Positions 10,563-19,559 of a stretch of DNA of 64,000 bases are shown in pieces. The stretch covers positions 372,001-436,000 of the forward strand of contig NZ_JAGQBH010000001.1 of assembly GCF_024345535.1 (NCBI RefSeq). Direction: 5' to 3'. The stretch is from Cyanobium sp. N.Huapi 1H5 (GTDB lineage: Bacteria; Cyanobacteriota; Cyanobacteriia; PCC-6307; Cyanobiaceae). The notes below the pieces were generated by a model. That model saw only the letters and a list, made by a program, of their open reading frames with translations, did not search any database and was not told the DNA's origin. Position numbers and translations under genes: made by a program. Each line of letters starts with the position of its first letter. Positions within the stretch are counted from its first letter, which is position 1.

Positions 10563-12902
10563 ATGAACGAGGCGGAAACCCGCGCCGAGCTGATCGATCC
10601 ACTGCTGGTGGCGGCCGGCTGGGGTGTGGTGGAGGGCAGTCGCATCCGCCGCGAGTTTCCGATCACCCAGGGGCGCCTGCAGGGCGGCGGTCGCCGCGCT
10701 CAGCCCCTCAGCGCCGATTACGTGCTGATCCACCGCAACACCAAGCTGGCGGTGGTGGAAGCCAAGCCCGACACGGCGCCCCTCACCGAAGGCGTGGGCC
10801 AAGCCAAGGAGTACGCCGCCAAGCTTCGGATCCGCTTCACCTACGCCAGCAACGGCAGAGGCGTGTACGCCATCGACATGGCGACCGGCGAGGAGGAAGA
10901 GGCGGAAGCCTTCCCCAGTCCAGAGGAGCTGTGGCAGCGCACCTTCGCCGTTGAGAACGCCTGGCGCGATCGCTTCGCTGCCATCCCCTACCCCGACAAG
11001 GGCGGCAGCTGGAAGATCCGCTTCTACCAGGAGATCGCCGTGACCCAGGTGCTGGAGGCGATCGCCTCCAGCCGCAACCGCATCCTGCTCACCCTGGCCA
11101 CCGGCACCGGCAAAACCTCGATCGCCTTCCAGATCCTCTGGAAGCTGTTTGCCGCCCGCTGGAACCTCTCCGGCGAGCCCACGCGCCGGCCCCGCATCCT
11201 GTTTCTAGCCGATCGCAACAACCTCGCCGATCAGGCCTTCAACGACTTCACCGCATTCGCCGCATTCGAGGAGAACGCCCTAGCGCGGATCGATCCGGGG
11301 GACCTGCGCAAGAAGGGGCGGGTGCCCACCAACGCCAGCGTCTTCCTCACCATCTTCCAGACCTTCATGAGCGGCCCGCCGGTGGACGGCAAGCCCTCCC
11401 CCTGGTTTGGCCAGTATCCGGCCGATTTCTTTGATTTCATCGTGATCGATGAATGCCATCGCGGCGGCGCCAACAACGAATCCACCTGGCGCGGCATCCT
11501 CGAGTACTTCGCCCCCGCCGTGCAGCTGGGCCTCACCGCCACCCCCCGCCGCCAAAGCAACACCGACACCTACGCCTACTTCGGCGAGCCGGTGTACAGC
11601 TACTCGCTCAAGGAGGGCATCAACGACGGCTTTCTCACCCCCTTCCGCGTCAAGCAGATCACCACCACCCTCGACGAGTACATCTACACCCCCGACGACA
11701 CGGTGGTTGAGGGGGAGATCGAGGCCGGCCGCCTCTACAAGGAGCCCGATTTCAACAAGATCATCGAGATCGAACGCCGCGAGCGGGAGCGGGTGCGGAT
11801 CTTCATGGAGCAGATCGATCAGCGTCAGAAGGCGATCGTGTTCTGCGCCACCCAGGACCACGCCCTGGCGATCCGCGACCTGATCAACCAGCTCAAGAGC
11901 AGCAGCGATCCCAACTACTGCCAGCGGGTCACCGCCAACGACGGCGAGCTGGGCAACACCTGGCTGCGGGCCTTCCAGGACAACGAGAAGACGATCCCCA
12001 CCATCCTCACCACCTCCCAGAAGCTCTCCACCGGTGTGGATGCCCGCAACGTGCGCGCCATCGTGCTGCTGCGGCCAGTGAACTCAATGATCGAGTTCAA
12101 GCAGATCATCGGCCGTGGCACCCGCCTGTTCGACGGCAAGGACTACTTCACCATTTACGACTTCGTGAAAGCCCACCACCACTTCAGCGACCCGGAGTGG
12201 GATGGGGAGCCGTTGGAGCCAGAGCCTGTCGAGCCCAAGCCTGTGGTTCCTGACGGCGAACCCGAGCCGCCCAAGGAGGGAGAGGACGAGCCAGATGGGC
12301 CCAAACCCCGTCCCACCAAGGCCCGCATCAAGCTGGGCGATGGCAAGGAGCGCTCGATCCAGCACATGCTGGTCACCTCCTTCTGGCACCCCGATGGCCG
12401 GCCGATGAGCTCCCAGCAGTTCATCGAGTCGCTCTATGGCCAGCTGCCTGAATTCGTGAAGGATGAGGCCGAGCTACGCAAGCTCTGGAGTGCGCCCGAC
12501 ACCCGCCGCCAACTTCTGCAGAGGCTGGAGGAGAAGGGTTTCGGCGCCGAGCAGCTGGCGGAGATGCAGCGCATCATCGAGGCCGAGAACAGCGATCTGT
12601 TCGATGTGCTGGCCCATGTGGCCTATGCCCTGCCGCCCGTTCCCCGCGAGCAGCGAGCCGACAACGCCCGCCTCTACATCCACTCCCGTTTCACCAGCAA
12701 GCAGCAGGTGTTCCTGAACTTCGTGCTGCAGCACTACGTGAGCACGGGGGTTCAGGAGCTCGCCACCGAGAAGCTCACCCCCCTGCTGCAACTCCGCTAT
12801 CAGAACTCCATCGCCGATGCCGTCGCCGATCTCGGCCCGCCTACCGAGATCGGCCAGGTGTTTACGGGCTTTCAGCGCTATCTCTACGAGCCGCAGGGGT
12901 GA
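10563..12902 (+). CDS. hsdR: Type I restriction-modification system, restriction/translocase subunit (EcoEI-like)
   Basis: 779 residues. The N-terminal PD-(D/E)xK nuclease domain shows SADYVLIHRNTKLAVVEAKPD near 48-68. The SF2 helicase domain has Walker A TLATGTGKTS near 176-185, the DECH box VIDECHRGG near 297, GLTATP near 322 and a C-terminal helicase lobe with STGVDARNV and IIGRGTRLF near 480-520. An acidic/proline linker at about 550-590 (EPLEPEPVEPKPV) precedes the EcoEI_R C-terminal domain (SFWHPDGRPMSSQQFIESLYGQLPEFV onward). It cleaves DNA after ATP-driven translocation when HsdM/HsdS find unmethylated targets. It appears intact. The gap to hsdS (1.35 kb) is occupied by the minus-strand toxin-antitoxin pair, so hsdR probably has its own promoter at 10380-10560. 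Confidence 0.96.
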   Translation: MNEAETRAELIDPLLVAAGWGVVEGSRIRREFPITQGRLQGGGRRAQPLSADYVLIHRNTKLAVVEAKPDTAPLTEGVGQAKEYAAKLRIRFTYASNGRGVYAIDMATGEEEEAEAFPSPEELWQRTFAVENAWRDRFAAIPYPDKGGSWKIRFYQEIAVTQVLEAIASSRNRILLTLATGTGKTSIAFQILWKLFAARWNLSGEPTRRPRILFLADRNNLADQAFNDFTAFAAFEENALARIDPGDLRKKGRVPTNASVFLTIFQTFMSGPPVDGKPSPWFGQYPADFFDFIVIDECHRGGANNESTWRGILEYFAPAVQLGLTATPRRQSNTDTYAYFGEPVYSYSLKEGINDGFLTPFRVKQITTTLDEYIYTPDDTVVEGEIEAGRLYKEPDFNKIIEIERRERERVRIFMEQIDQRQKAIVFCATQDHALAIRDLINQLKSSSDPNYCQRVTANDGELGNTWLRAFQDNEKTIPTILTTSQKLSTGVDARNVRAIVLLRPVNSMIEFKQIIGRGTRLFDGKDYFTIYDFVKAHHHFSDPEWDGEPLEPEPVEPKPVVPDGEPEPPKEGEDEPDGPKPRPTKARIKLGDGKERSIQHMLVTSFWHPDGRPMSSQQFIESLYGQLPEFVKDEAELRKLWSAPDTRRQLLQRLEEKGFGAEQLAEMQRIIEAENSDLFDVLAHVAYALPPVPREQRADNARLYIHSRFTSKQQVFLNFVLQHYVSTGVQELATEKLTPLLQLRYQNSIADAVADLGPPTEIGQVFTGFQRYLYEPQG

Positions 12903-12947
12903 TCATTGGCTGGTCTGGCGGTCTGTGAGGCTGGGGCTCTGCCCCGA

Positions 12948-14522
12948 TCAGCGCCGCTGGAGCACCCCCTGGCCCTCCAGGTTGAGGTTGTCGATCCGCA
13001 CCGCCGTGGCCCGGCCGTCGGCACCCACCGTGAAACTGACGGCGCTGGGGCCGTAGGCGTTCTCGCCGGCGGGCTGGTAGCGGAAGGTGTCGCCGCTCAC
13101 CGGGGTGAGGGGGAAGGGGGTGAGGCGGGGGCCCAGCTGCAGCTCAAGGCCATCGCCACGGCGTACCACCGCGGCCTGGCCCACGTAGGCGTTGGCGTAG
13201 CTGCCGGTGTAGGCGTCGGCGGGGCGGGCCGGCAGGGGCCGGGCCGGGGAGACCACGGCGGGGTAGTCCTGCTGCTCCATGCCCCGGAACAGGGGGCGCA
13301 GGGCGGCGAGGTAGTCGCGCTTCACCGTTCCGGTGGTGGCCAGGTCGAGGAAGCTGAGGCTGAGGGCCTCCGGCACCCCCAGCGGCTGGCTGTTGGAGAG
13401 CACCACGATGCCGAGGGATTCCGCCGGCAGCAGGTAGACGGCCGTGGCGGCGCCGAGGTCGAAGGCGCCCGAGTGGCCCAGCTGCACCGTGCCCCGGTCG
13501 GTGTAGCCCACGTTCCAGCCCAGCCCATAGAAGCCGGCCCGATCCGTGGCCGGATTGCGGGGCGGCTGGCTGACGATCTGGGGCCGGTGGGTCTCGGCCA
13601 GGGCGGCGGCGTCCACCACAGCACGGCCATCCAGGCGGCCGCCGGCCAGCTGCAGCCGCAGCCACTGGCCCAGATCCCGCACGCTGGAGCTCACCCCGCC
13701 GGCGGGGGCCTGGGCATCGGCATCCCGCTGGTAGCGGGCCACCCAGCGGCCCCCCTCCGGCACGTGCAGGGAGGCGCGGTTGGCGGCGCCCGCGAAGTCG
13801 GCGTGGCGGGAGCTGGTGCGGGCCATGCCCAGGGGCCCGTAGAGCCGTTCGCTGGAGAGCTGCTCCCAGGGGCGGCCGACGGCGTTGGCGGCGGCCACGG
13901 CGCCGGCGGTGAAGCCGAAGTTGGTGTAGGCGTAGTCGGCGCGGAAGCGGTTGCCGGTGGGCAGCAGCCGCAGCCGCTCCAGGATCGTGGCCCGATCGAA
14001 GCCCAGGTCCTCGAGGTGATCACCGCCGTGGTCGGGCAGGCCGCTGCGGTGGGACAGCAGGTCGCGGATGGTCACAGCGGCGGCGATGGCCGGCGGACCG
14101 ATCCGGGCCACCGGCAGGGTGCGCAGCACCGGGTCGTCCCAGCCCACGCGCCCGTCGCCCACCAAGCCGGCCACCACCGTGGAGGCGATCGGCTTCGAGA
14201 GCGACGCCAGCTGGAAGACGGTGTCGGCATCCACCGCGCCGGGCTCGCCCACCCGCCGCACGCCGTAGCCCTTGAGGAACACCACCCGGTCGGCGTGCAC
14301 CACCACGATCGCCAGGCCCGGGACACCGGTGCTGCGCTGCATCTCCGTGGCCAGGGCATCGAGCCGGGGCAGGGCCGCGGCCACGCTTTCCGCCGTCACC
14401 TGGCGCGGCGGCGGCGGCGGGCCCGAGGGAGCCTCGGCGCTGCGGGCGGCCCCCGGGAGCTGGAGCGCCAGACCCAGAACCAGGGCGGCCGCCCCGGGGC
14501 GGCGCAGGACGCTTGGGGCCAC
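12948..14522 (-). CDS. Serine hydrolase, beta-lactamase/class C family, exported
   Basis: 524 residues from the GTG at 14522. This start gives a clean signal peptide (RR followed by AAALVLGLALQLPGAARSAEA); a longer frame from 14606 would overlap the upstream gene by 29 bases. The catalytic SxxK is in FQLASLSKPIAST, the YxN in DYAYTNFGFTAG, and the HSG third motif in LGHSGAFDLG. A DUF3471-like lipocalin/beta domain covers the last 100-110 residues (YTGSYANAYVGQAAVV...FTVGADGRATAVRI). Such proteins are periplasmic D-Ala-D-Ala carboxypeptidases, esterases or amidases; a true beta-lactamase role is not implied. It lies convergent to hsdR with a 45-base gap, marking the right edge of the restriction locus. 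Confidence 0.9.
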   Translation of the reverse strand: MAPSVLRRPGAAALVLGLALQLPGAARSAEAPSGPPPPPRQVTAESVAAALPRLDALATEMQRSTGVPGLAIVVVHADRVVFLKGYGVRRVGEPGAVDADTVFQLASLSKPIASTVVAGLVGDGRVGWDDPVLRTLPVARIGPPAIAAAVTIRDLLSHRSGLPDHGGDHLEDLGFDRATILERLRLLPTGNRFRADYAYTNFGFTAGAVAAANAVGRPWEQLSSERLYGPLGMARTSSRHADFAGAANRASLHVPEGGRWVARYQRDADAQAPAGGVSSSVRDLGQWLRLQLAGGRLDGRAVVDAAALAETHRPQIVSQPPRNPATDRAGFYGLGWNVGYTDRGTVQLGHSGAFDLGAATAVYLLPAESLGIVVLSNSQPLGVPEALSLSFLDLATTGTVKRDYLAALRPLFRGMEQQDYPAVVSPARPLPARPADAYTGSYANAYVGQAAVVRRGDGLELQLGPRLTPFPLTPVSGDTFRYQPAGENAYGPSAVSFTVGADGRATAVRIDNLNLEGQGVLQRR

Positions 14523-14577
14523 GGCAACGCCGGCAACTCGGGAAAAGCTAGGCCTGGTGGTGGCCCGCGACCCTGGG

Positions 14578-16377
14578 TCAGAAGCCGCCGCCGCCGCCGC
14601 CGCCATCGCCGCCGCCGGAGCTGCCCCCGCCGGAGCTGCCGCTGGAGCTGCTGGAGCTGCTCGGCGACGACTGCATCGCGCCGGCGGTGCTGCTGAAACA
14701 GTCCTCGAGGCTGCTGCCGAAATCCGTCAGATCGAAGTCACCGCTGCTGACGTACCAGCTGGGGGTCGCTTCAAGGATCCCCTGGAAGGCGGCTGTCCAC
14801 TGCCGGGTCAGGCCCGCTACCATGGCGTAGGGCAGGAAGCGCTCGAACAGTTCCGGCGTCAGCACCACCCGCTCCAGCCGCGGCGCCTCCACCCGGCGCA
14901 GGAACTCCTGGAAGCCGAGGGTCTGGCGCAGCACCGCCGTGCCGCGGGTGGTGCGGCTGGGCATGATCCAGGCGAACACGCCCACCAGCACCACCGTCAG
15001 CCCCAGGGAGCCGAAGGTCAGCCACGGGTGCGCCTCCCCCTGCAGCAGCACGATGTCGTGGGGCAGCAGCACCAGGGCCAGCGCCACCGCCGCGCCGGCC
15101 AGTCCCAGGCCGCCGAAGAAGGTGAGGGCCCGCACGGTGCCGGGCCAGCGCCGGAAGAACCTCTCCGCCAGCACCGCCTGCTTCACCAGGCGCTCGAAGC
15201 CGGGCACATGCACGTAGTAATGGTCGCGGAGCTGGTCGGTGCTGACCGTGTCCCCTGCCGTGCCTGAGGGGAAAAGGGTGTCGAGGAGATAGGCCTCATG
15301 GGGCAGCAGCGCCCTCCGCAGGTCCGGCTCGCCCAGCAGGGTGAACACGTAGCGCTTGCCCAGATTCAGGAACAGCAGCTTCCGCTGGTCCTGTTCGATG
15401 CGCAGCTGGCCCTTCACCGCCAGCGCCACCAGGGTGGCCGAAAGGGCGGAGCCGCTCACCTGCTCCGCCACCAGGCTGCCCAGCACCGCCGGTGGCAGCC
15501 CCTCGGGGGGTTCGTAGGCCACCGGCACGGCGCCCACCGCCGGATCCCGGCCGATGCGCCACCAGAGCGGACCCAGCACCCCGGCGCACAGCAGGGGCAG
15601 CAGCAGGGCCAGCCGCCCCTGCCACCAGTCGATCAGCCGGGCCAGGGCCGAGGGCGGCGGCACCAGCCCCTTGGCGAAGCCCACCGCCAGGGTGAAGCCC
15701 TCGCCGGGCTCCAGCCGCCGGGTGGTGGTGCTGGACACCGTGTCGGCACCGATCGTCAGGGTGGCGTTCCGGTCCCGGGCGCCGCGGGGCCCGGTGTAGA
15801 CCGAAGCGTGGAGTCCGGACACAGCCGGCGGCAATTGCACCAGGGCCGAGGCCCGCTCGATCGGCACCTCCCAGGCGTTGCCGGTGACGTTCCAGTTGAA
15901 CTCGTCGTGGTCCGGATAGAAGCGCAGCCCCCGCTTCAGCCGGTAGGTGATCACGGCCGTGCGGCTGGCGTTCTCGGCGCCCGGGATCCAGATCTTCAGT
16001 TTCAGGTCGGAGCCGGGGTGGCTGCTCTCGTAGCGGTAGGGCCGGCCCTCGGGGTCGGTGACCGCCAGCACCCGCAGCCCAAGGGGTTCGATCCCGCCGG
16101 GCCGCCGAGCCAGCAGGGGGATCTGGCGCACCAGGCCGTTCCAGGAACCGTCGAAGCGGGCGGTGAGGGTTTCGCGCACCTGGACAGCCCCCGTGGGCTC
16201 CACCACCGCCTGCATCTGGAAATCGGTGAGCGTCAGCTGGCGCTCGGCGGCGCTGAGGGCGGCGCCGGCCCCCCAGGGGGCCAGGAGCAGCAGCGTCAGG
16301 GCCAGGCCGAGCAGCCCCCCCAGCCCCCAGCGCCAGCGGCGCCCCAACCGCCAGGCGGCCGCAGAGCCCTCAGCCAT
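14578..16377 (-). CDS. DUF2207 family membrane protein
   Basis: 599 residues. An N-terminal hydrophobic signal (GLGGLLGLALTLLLLAPWGAGAALSA) is followed by an extracytoplasmic beta domain that begins RQLTLTDFQMQAVVEPTGAVQVRETLTARFDG, the DUF2207 hallmark. Transmembrane segments lie near 230 (LALLLPLLCAGVLGPLWW) and at 395-440 (two adjacent). A cytoplasmic winged-helix-like region is present around 280-330. The C-terminus ends in a long Ser then Gly run after SFCSST-like sequence, which is common in the family. DUF2207 genes are typically next to lemA, as here: the lemA stop overlaps this start by eight bases. Function is unknown; probably envelope-related. Confidence 0.92.
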   Translation of the reverse strand: MAEGSAAAWRLGRRWRWGLGGLLGLALTLLLLAPWGAGAALSAAERQLTLTDFQMQAVVEPTGAVQVRETLTARFDGSWNGLVRQIPLLARRPGGIEPLGLRVLAVTDPEGRPYRYESSHPGSDLKLKIWIPGAENASRTAVITYRLKRGLRFYPDHDEFNWNVTGNAWEVPIERASALVQLPPAVSGLHASVYTGPRGARDRNATLTIGADTVSSTTTRRLEPGEGFTLAVGFAKGLVPPPSALARLIDWWQGRLALLLPLLCAGVLGPLWWRIGRDPAVGAVPVAYEPPEGLPPAVLGSLVAEQVSGSALSATLVALAVKGQLRIEQDQRKLLFLNLGKRYVFTLLGEPDLRRALLPHEAYLLDTLFPSGTAGDTVSTDQLRDHYYVHVPGFERLVKQAVLAERFFRRWPGTVRALTFFGGLGLAGAAVALALVLLPHDIVLLQGEAHPWLTFGSLGLTVVLVGVFAWIMPSRTTRGTAVLRQTLGFQEFLRRVEAPRLERVVLTPELFERFLPYAMVAGLTRQWTAAFQGILEATPSWYVSSGDFDLTDFGSSLEDCFSSTAGAMQSSPSSSSSSSGSSGGGSSGGGDGGGGGGGF

Positions 16378-16948
16378 CGAAGCGGACGGCGGGCACCGCC
16401 GCTTCGGCCGGGTTCTCCAGCTCGAAATAGATGCGCGGACGGAAGCCGAAGCCGCCGGCCACCAGGTTGGAGGGGAACTGCACGATCGCCGTGTTCAGGT
16501 CCCGCACCACGGCGTTGTAGTAGCGCCGGGCGCTCTGGAGCGTCTCCTCGATCTGGCTGAGGTTGGCCTGCAGGGTCTGGAAGCTCTCCACCGCCCGCAG
16601 GGCCGGGTAGGCCTCCGCCAGGGCGAACAGCTGGCCGAGCGACGCCCCCAGGGCCTGCTCCGCCTGCTGCTGCTCCCGGGGCCCCCGGGCGGCCACGGCG
16701 GCGTTACGGGCTTCGATCACGGTCCGGAAGCTCTCCTTTTCGTGGCTGGCGTAGCCCCGCACCGTCTCCACCAGGTTGGGGATCAGGTCGTGGCGCCGTT
16801 TGAGCTGCACGTCGATGTCGGCCCAGGCGTTGTCCGCCAGCACCTGCAGCTGGGCCAGGCGGTTGTAGATCAGGATCAACCCGACGGCGGCGACCGCCAC
16901 CAGGATCAGCAGCAGCGGCATCGGCCCAGGGATTGGGGTGGGTTTCAA
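16370..16948 (-). CDS. lemA: LemA family protein
   Basis: 192 residues. One N-terminal membrane anchor (PLLLILVAVAAVGLILIYNRL) is followed by the conserved LemA coiled helices: NAWADIDVQLKRRHDLIPNLVETVRGYASHEKE, then ALGASLGQLFALAEAYPALRA and the motif IEETLQSARRYYNAVVRDLNT, ending FPSNLVAGGFGFRPRIYFE. Its role in cyanobacteria is not established; in other bacteria LemA is tied to envelope sensing. It is coupled to the DUF2207 gene by an eight-base overlap, so the two proteins probably work together. Confidence 0.95.
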   Translation of the reverse strand: MKPTPIPGPMPLLLILVAVAAVGLILIYNRLAQLQVLADNAWADIDVQLKRRHDLIPNLVETVRGYASHEKESFRTVIEARNAAVAARGPREQQQAEQALGASLGQLFALAEAYPALRAVESFQTLQANLSQIEETLQSARRYYNAVVRDLNTAIVQFPSNLVAGGFGFRPRIYFELENPAEAAVPAVRFDG

Positions 16949-16990
16949 GCCTAGGGGCGGTGTCCGAAGGGGCGATCCACGGGACTGGGT

Positions 16991-17767
16991 TCAGCTCCTG
17001 AGCAGATAGATCAGCGCCACCACCACGCCCACCACCACCACGAGGGTGCGCAGGGTGGCGGGCTGGATCCGGGACGCCAGCCGGCCCCCCAGCGCCCCGC
17101 CGAGGATGGCCCCGATGGCCATCACCGCGGCAAGGGCCCAGGCCACCTGGCCGGAGAACAGGAAGAAGGCGGCGGCGGTGAGGTTGGTGGCGAAGGCCAC
17201 CGCCTGCTTGAGCCCGTTGAGGCGGGTGAGGCTGTCCTCGAGCGTGAGGGCCAGCACCGCCAGCACGATCACGCTCAGCCCGCCGCCGAAGAAGCCCCCG
17301 TAGATGGCCGCCAGGAACACCGGCGGCACGGCCCAGAGCTCCGAGGGGGCGCTGCCTTGGCGCTCCGAGCGGCGCTGCACCCAGCGGCGCACGGGCTCCT
17401 GCACCGCCAGCAGTCCCGAGGCGAACAGGATCAGGAACGGCACCAGCTGGGTGAACAGCCGCTCGCCGGTCTGCAACAGCAGCAGGCCGCCAACAAGGCC
17501 GCCGGCGGCACCGGTGGGCAGCAGCAGCCACAGGCGTCGCCCCTGGCCCTGCAGGTCCTGGCGCTGGGCCACGGTGGCGCCCAGGTAGCCGGGCGCCAGG
17601 GCCACGGTGTTGGTGATGTTGGCCATCACCGCCGGCAGGCCGATGGCCGTGAGGGCGGGAAAGCTGATCAGCGACCCCCCGCCGGCCAGGGCGTTGATCA
17701 GCCCGGCGGCGATGGCCGCCAGCCCCGCCACGGTCGCCTGAATCCCGAAGGGCAGGGGGTCCGTCAT
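16991..17767 (-). CDS. TauE/SafE (TSUP) family membrane permease
   Basis: 258 residues from the ATG at 17767 ([15 protein letters not shown]), preferred over an in-frame codon 96 bases upstream because the family starts just before the first membrane helix. It has the duplicated TSUP repeat: [44 protein letters not shown] in the first half, and [22 protein letters not shown]...[17 protein letters not shown] in the second. About eight membrane segments. Members export sulfite, sulfoacetate and other organic anions; the substrate here is unknown. It lies 42 bases upstream of lemA and could be co-transcribed with it. Confidence 0.93.
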   Translation of the reverse strand: MTDPLPFGIQATVAGLAAIAAGLINALAGGGSLISFPALTAIGLPAVMANITNTVALAPGYLGATVAQRQDLQGQGRRLWLLLPTGAAGGLVGGLLLLQTGERLFTQLVPFLILFASGLLAVQEPVRRWVQRRSERQGSAPSELWAVPPVFLAAIYGGFFGGGLSVIVLAVLALTLEDSLTRLNGLKQAVAFATNLTAAAFFLFSGQVAWALAAVMAIGAILGGALGGRLASRIQPATLRTLVVVVGVVVALIYLLRS

Positions 17768-17796
17768 CGCTGCTGGGTCGGGCGCATCAGGCCTGT

Positions 17797-18480
17797 TCAG
17801 GGATGGTTGATCCCATAGGGCTCCCCATCCGCCGGCAGGGTCACCCCCAGCCGCTGCCGCCACTCCGCCACCGGCAGCTCCCAGCCCTCCTCCCAGCGGA
17901 CCGTGGCGAAGGGACGGGCGATGAAGCCGATCGTGGTGCCATGGCTGATCGACCGGCTCAGGGTCCGGTAGTCGTCGAGCTTGAAGCGGAAGCCGGCGAT
18001 CTGGGCCGCGTGGATGAGGCTCACGTAGGCGGGGAAGCCGATCTGGGTGGCGGTGATGGCCAGCACGCCGTTCTCCCCCGCCGGCATCGTGCCGAAACCG
18101 CTGACCACATGGTGGATGTCGTGGGTGGTGGCGATCCGCTGGGTGAGCCAGCGGCCCTGGGTGTCGACGGGGCGGGGGCGGAAGAACTCCGGGTCGTAGT
18201 TGAAGCGGCGGATCAGGGCGGCGTAGGTGCGGCCCAGGCTCCCCTCCGGCAGCGTCTCGAGCCGCTCCAGATCCGGTTGCAGGGGCGGATAGCGCTCGTC
18301 CATCATCTCTGCCCCGCCCGGCAGGGCCCGGAAACGGGCGATGCAGGCCTCCATCTGGGGCGTGTCCAGGAAGCTGTCCACCAGATCGGCGATCCGGGCC
18401 AGATCCCCCTGGCTGCGGCCCACGGCGATCAGCTGTCGCGCCTGGCCCAGAGCCTGCAAAGAGAGCTGGAAGCGATGCAT
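17797..18480 (-). CDS. Coq4 family protein
   Basis: 227 residues. The metal-binding motif [12 protein letters not shown] (near residue 120) fits the conserved HDxxH of Coq4, and the flanking segments ([64 protein letters not shown]) match the family. Coq4 organises ubiquinone synthesis in other organisms. Cyanobacteria make plastoquinone instead, so the exact role here is open, possibly in quinone or carotenoid/lipid handling. It lies 54 bases downstream of ureD on the same strand and may be read through from it. Confidence 0.85.
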   Translation of the reverse strand: MHRFQLSLQALGQARQLIAVGRSQGDLARIADLVDSFLDTPQMEACIARFRALPGGAEMMDERYPPLQPDLERLETLPEGSLGRTYAALIRRFNYDPEFFRPRPVDTQGRWLTQRIATTHDIHHVVSGFGTMPAGENGVLAITATQIGFPAYVSLIHAAQIAGFRFKLDDYRTLSRSISHGTTIGFIARPFATVRWEEGWELPVAEWRQRLGVTLPADGEPYGINHP

Positions 18481-18534
18481 CGGTGGGGCTGCGCCTGGGG
18501 CGAACCTAGGCCCGCTGTGGGGTCTGGCCGGGGA

Positions 18535-19455
18535 TCACCAGCTGCGGGCCGGGACCGGCAGCGGCGGTTCCGGATCGAGCGGCTGCTCCTGGAACGGCCA
18601 GACCCGGGGCAGCACGGGAGCCGCCAGCCCCCGCTCCGCCCGGATCCGGGCCCAGATGCGCGTGAACCAGAAGCGGGCCGCCTGGGTGGAGCGGCCCCGG
18701 TAGCGGGCCACCAGGCCCCGTTCCAGCCGGCCGCAGGCCATCGTCCCCTCCAGCCCGTGCCGTTCGGCGCGGCAGGCCTCCAGCAGGGGCTCGCCCACCG
18801 GCCCCGGGGCGGCCCACACCAGGCTGGCGAACACCGGCTGGCCCCCCAGGCCGTGGGGGCTCTCCAGGCTGGCTCCGCCCAGCTCCAGCCGGTCCACCAG
18901 CTCCCACTGGCCCTGACGCCGGATCTCCAGCAGGGAGCGCCAGCGGCCGGATCCGAGCGTCTCGCCATCGGCGCTGCGCCCCAGCCGCACCACCTCCGCC
19001 CCCAGCCAGCTGGCCCCTTCGGCCAGCTCCACCCGGCAGGTCTGCTGGAACAGGCCATCCCGGAAGACCACCAGCTCCTGGGGCAGCCACTCCAGGTCGG
19101 CCCCTGCGGCGAGGCGGAAGTCGAGGGTCTGAAAGGTCCAGCTCCCGGCGGGGACCCGCCGGGAGCGGCCCACGGTTCCGTAGACCTTCTGGGCCGCCAC
19201 GCTGGTGATCAGGGCCCGGCTGCCGGCGCCGAGGTCGGCCTCGATGGCCAGCTCATCCCCCCCCACCAGGCCGCCGCCGGTGTGCAGCAGGGGCAGTTGA
19301 CAGCGGCCATCGGCGGCGGTGAAGGCCCGCTGGATCTTCAGCGGCGCCGTCGCTCCGCCCTGGTGCCGGGTGGCCCCGTCCGCGCCGCCGGTGGTCTCGA
19401 AGCGAAGCCGGGCCTGGGCTCTCCAGGGGGCGGGAGCGGTGAGCTGCATGGCCAT
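18535..19455 (-). CDS. ureD: Urease accessory protein UreD
   Basis: 306 residues from the ATG at 19455 (MAMQLTAPAPWRAQARLRFE). The reading frame remains open far upstream but only because of the GC bias. UreD features: QGGATAPLKIQRAF near 32-45, LPLLHTGGGLVGGDELAIEADLGAG near 55-80, SVAAQKVYGT near 88, and LEWLPQELVVFRDG near 123-136. UreD scaffolds delivery of nickel from UreF/UreG to the apo-urease. It is divergent from ureE with 104 bases between starts, which should hold both promoters. Orientation and order (ureD, then ureA, B, C on the minus strand) are what an intact ureDABC operon would show, except that 15.4 kb now separates ureD from ureA. Confidence 0.96.
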   Translation of the reverse strand: MAMQLTAPAPWRAQARLRFETTGGADGATRHQGGATAPLKIQRAFTAADGRCQLPLLHTGGGLVGGDELAIEADLGAGSRALITSVAAQKVYGTVGRSRRVPAGSWTFQTLDFRLAAGADLEWLPQELVVFRDGLFQQTCRVELAEGASWLGAEVVRLGRSADGETLGSGRWRSLLEIRRQGQWELVDRLELGGASLESPHGLGGQPVFASLVWAAPGPVGEPLLEACRAERHGLEGTMACGRLERGLVARYRGRSTQAARFWFTRIWARIRAERGLAAPVLPRVWPFQEQPLDPEPPLPVPARSW

Positions 19456-19559
19456 GATCGTGGGGCCCCGGGGGCCGGGATTTGGTAGCGCCCGACACAG
19501 GGCGGCCGGCCAACGGCTGGCCAGGCTGCCCGAACCACCCTCGCCCGCTGGCCCGCTCC

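Noticed and set aside
12948-14606. True beta-lactamase (antibiotic resistance) call
   Set aside because: SxxK, YxN and HSG motifs with a C-terminal beta domain are shared by many peptidases and esterases; nothing specific to lactam hydrolysis is visible.
12906-14696. 596-residue plus-strand frame over the serine hydrolase gene
   Set aside because: Its translation is a mirror of the hydrolase codons (repetitive Gly/Val/Ala/His); the minus-strand gene has all catalytic motifs.
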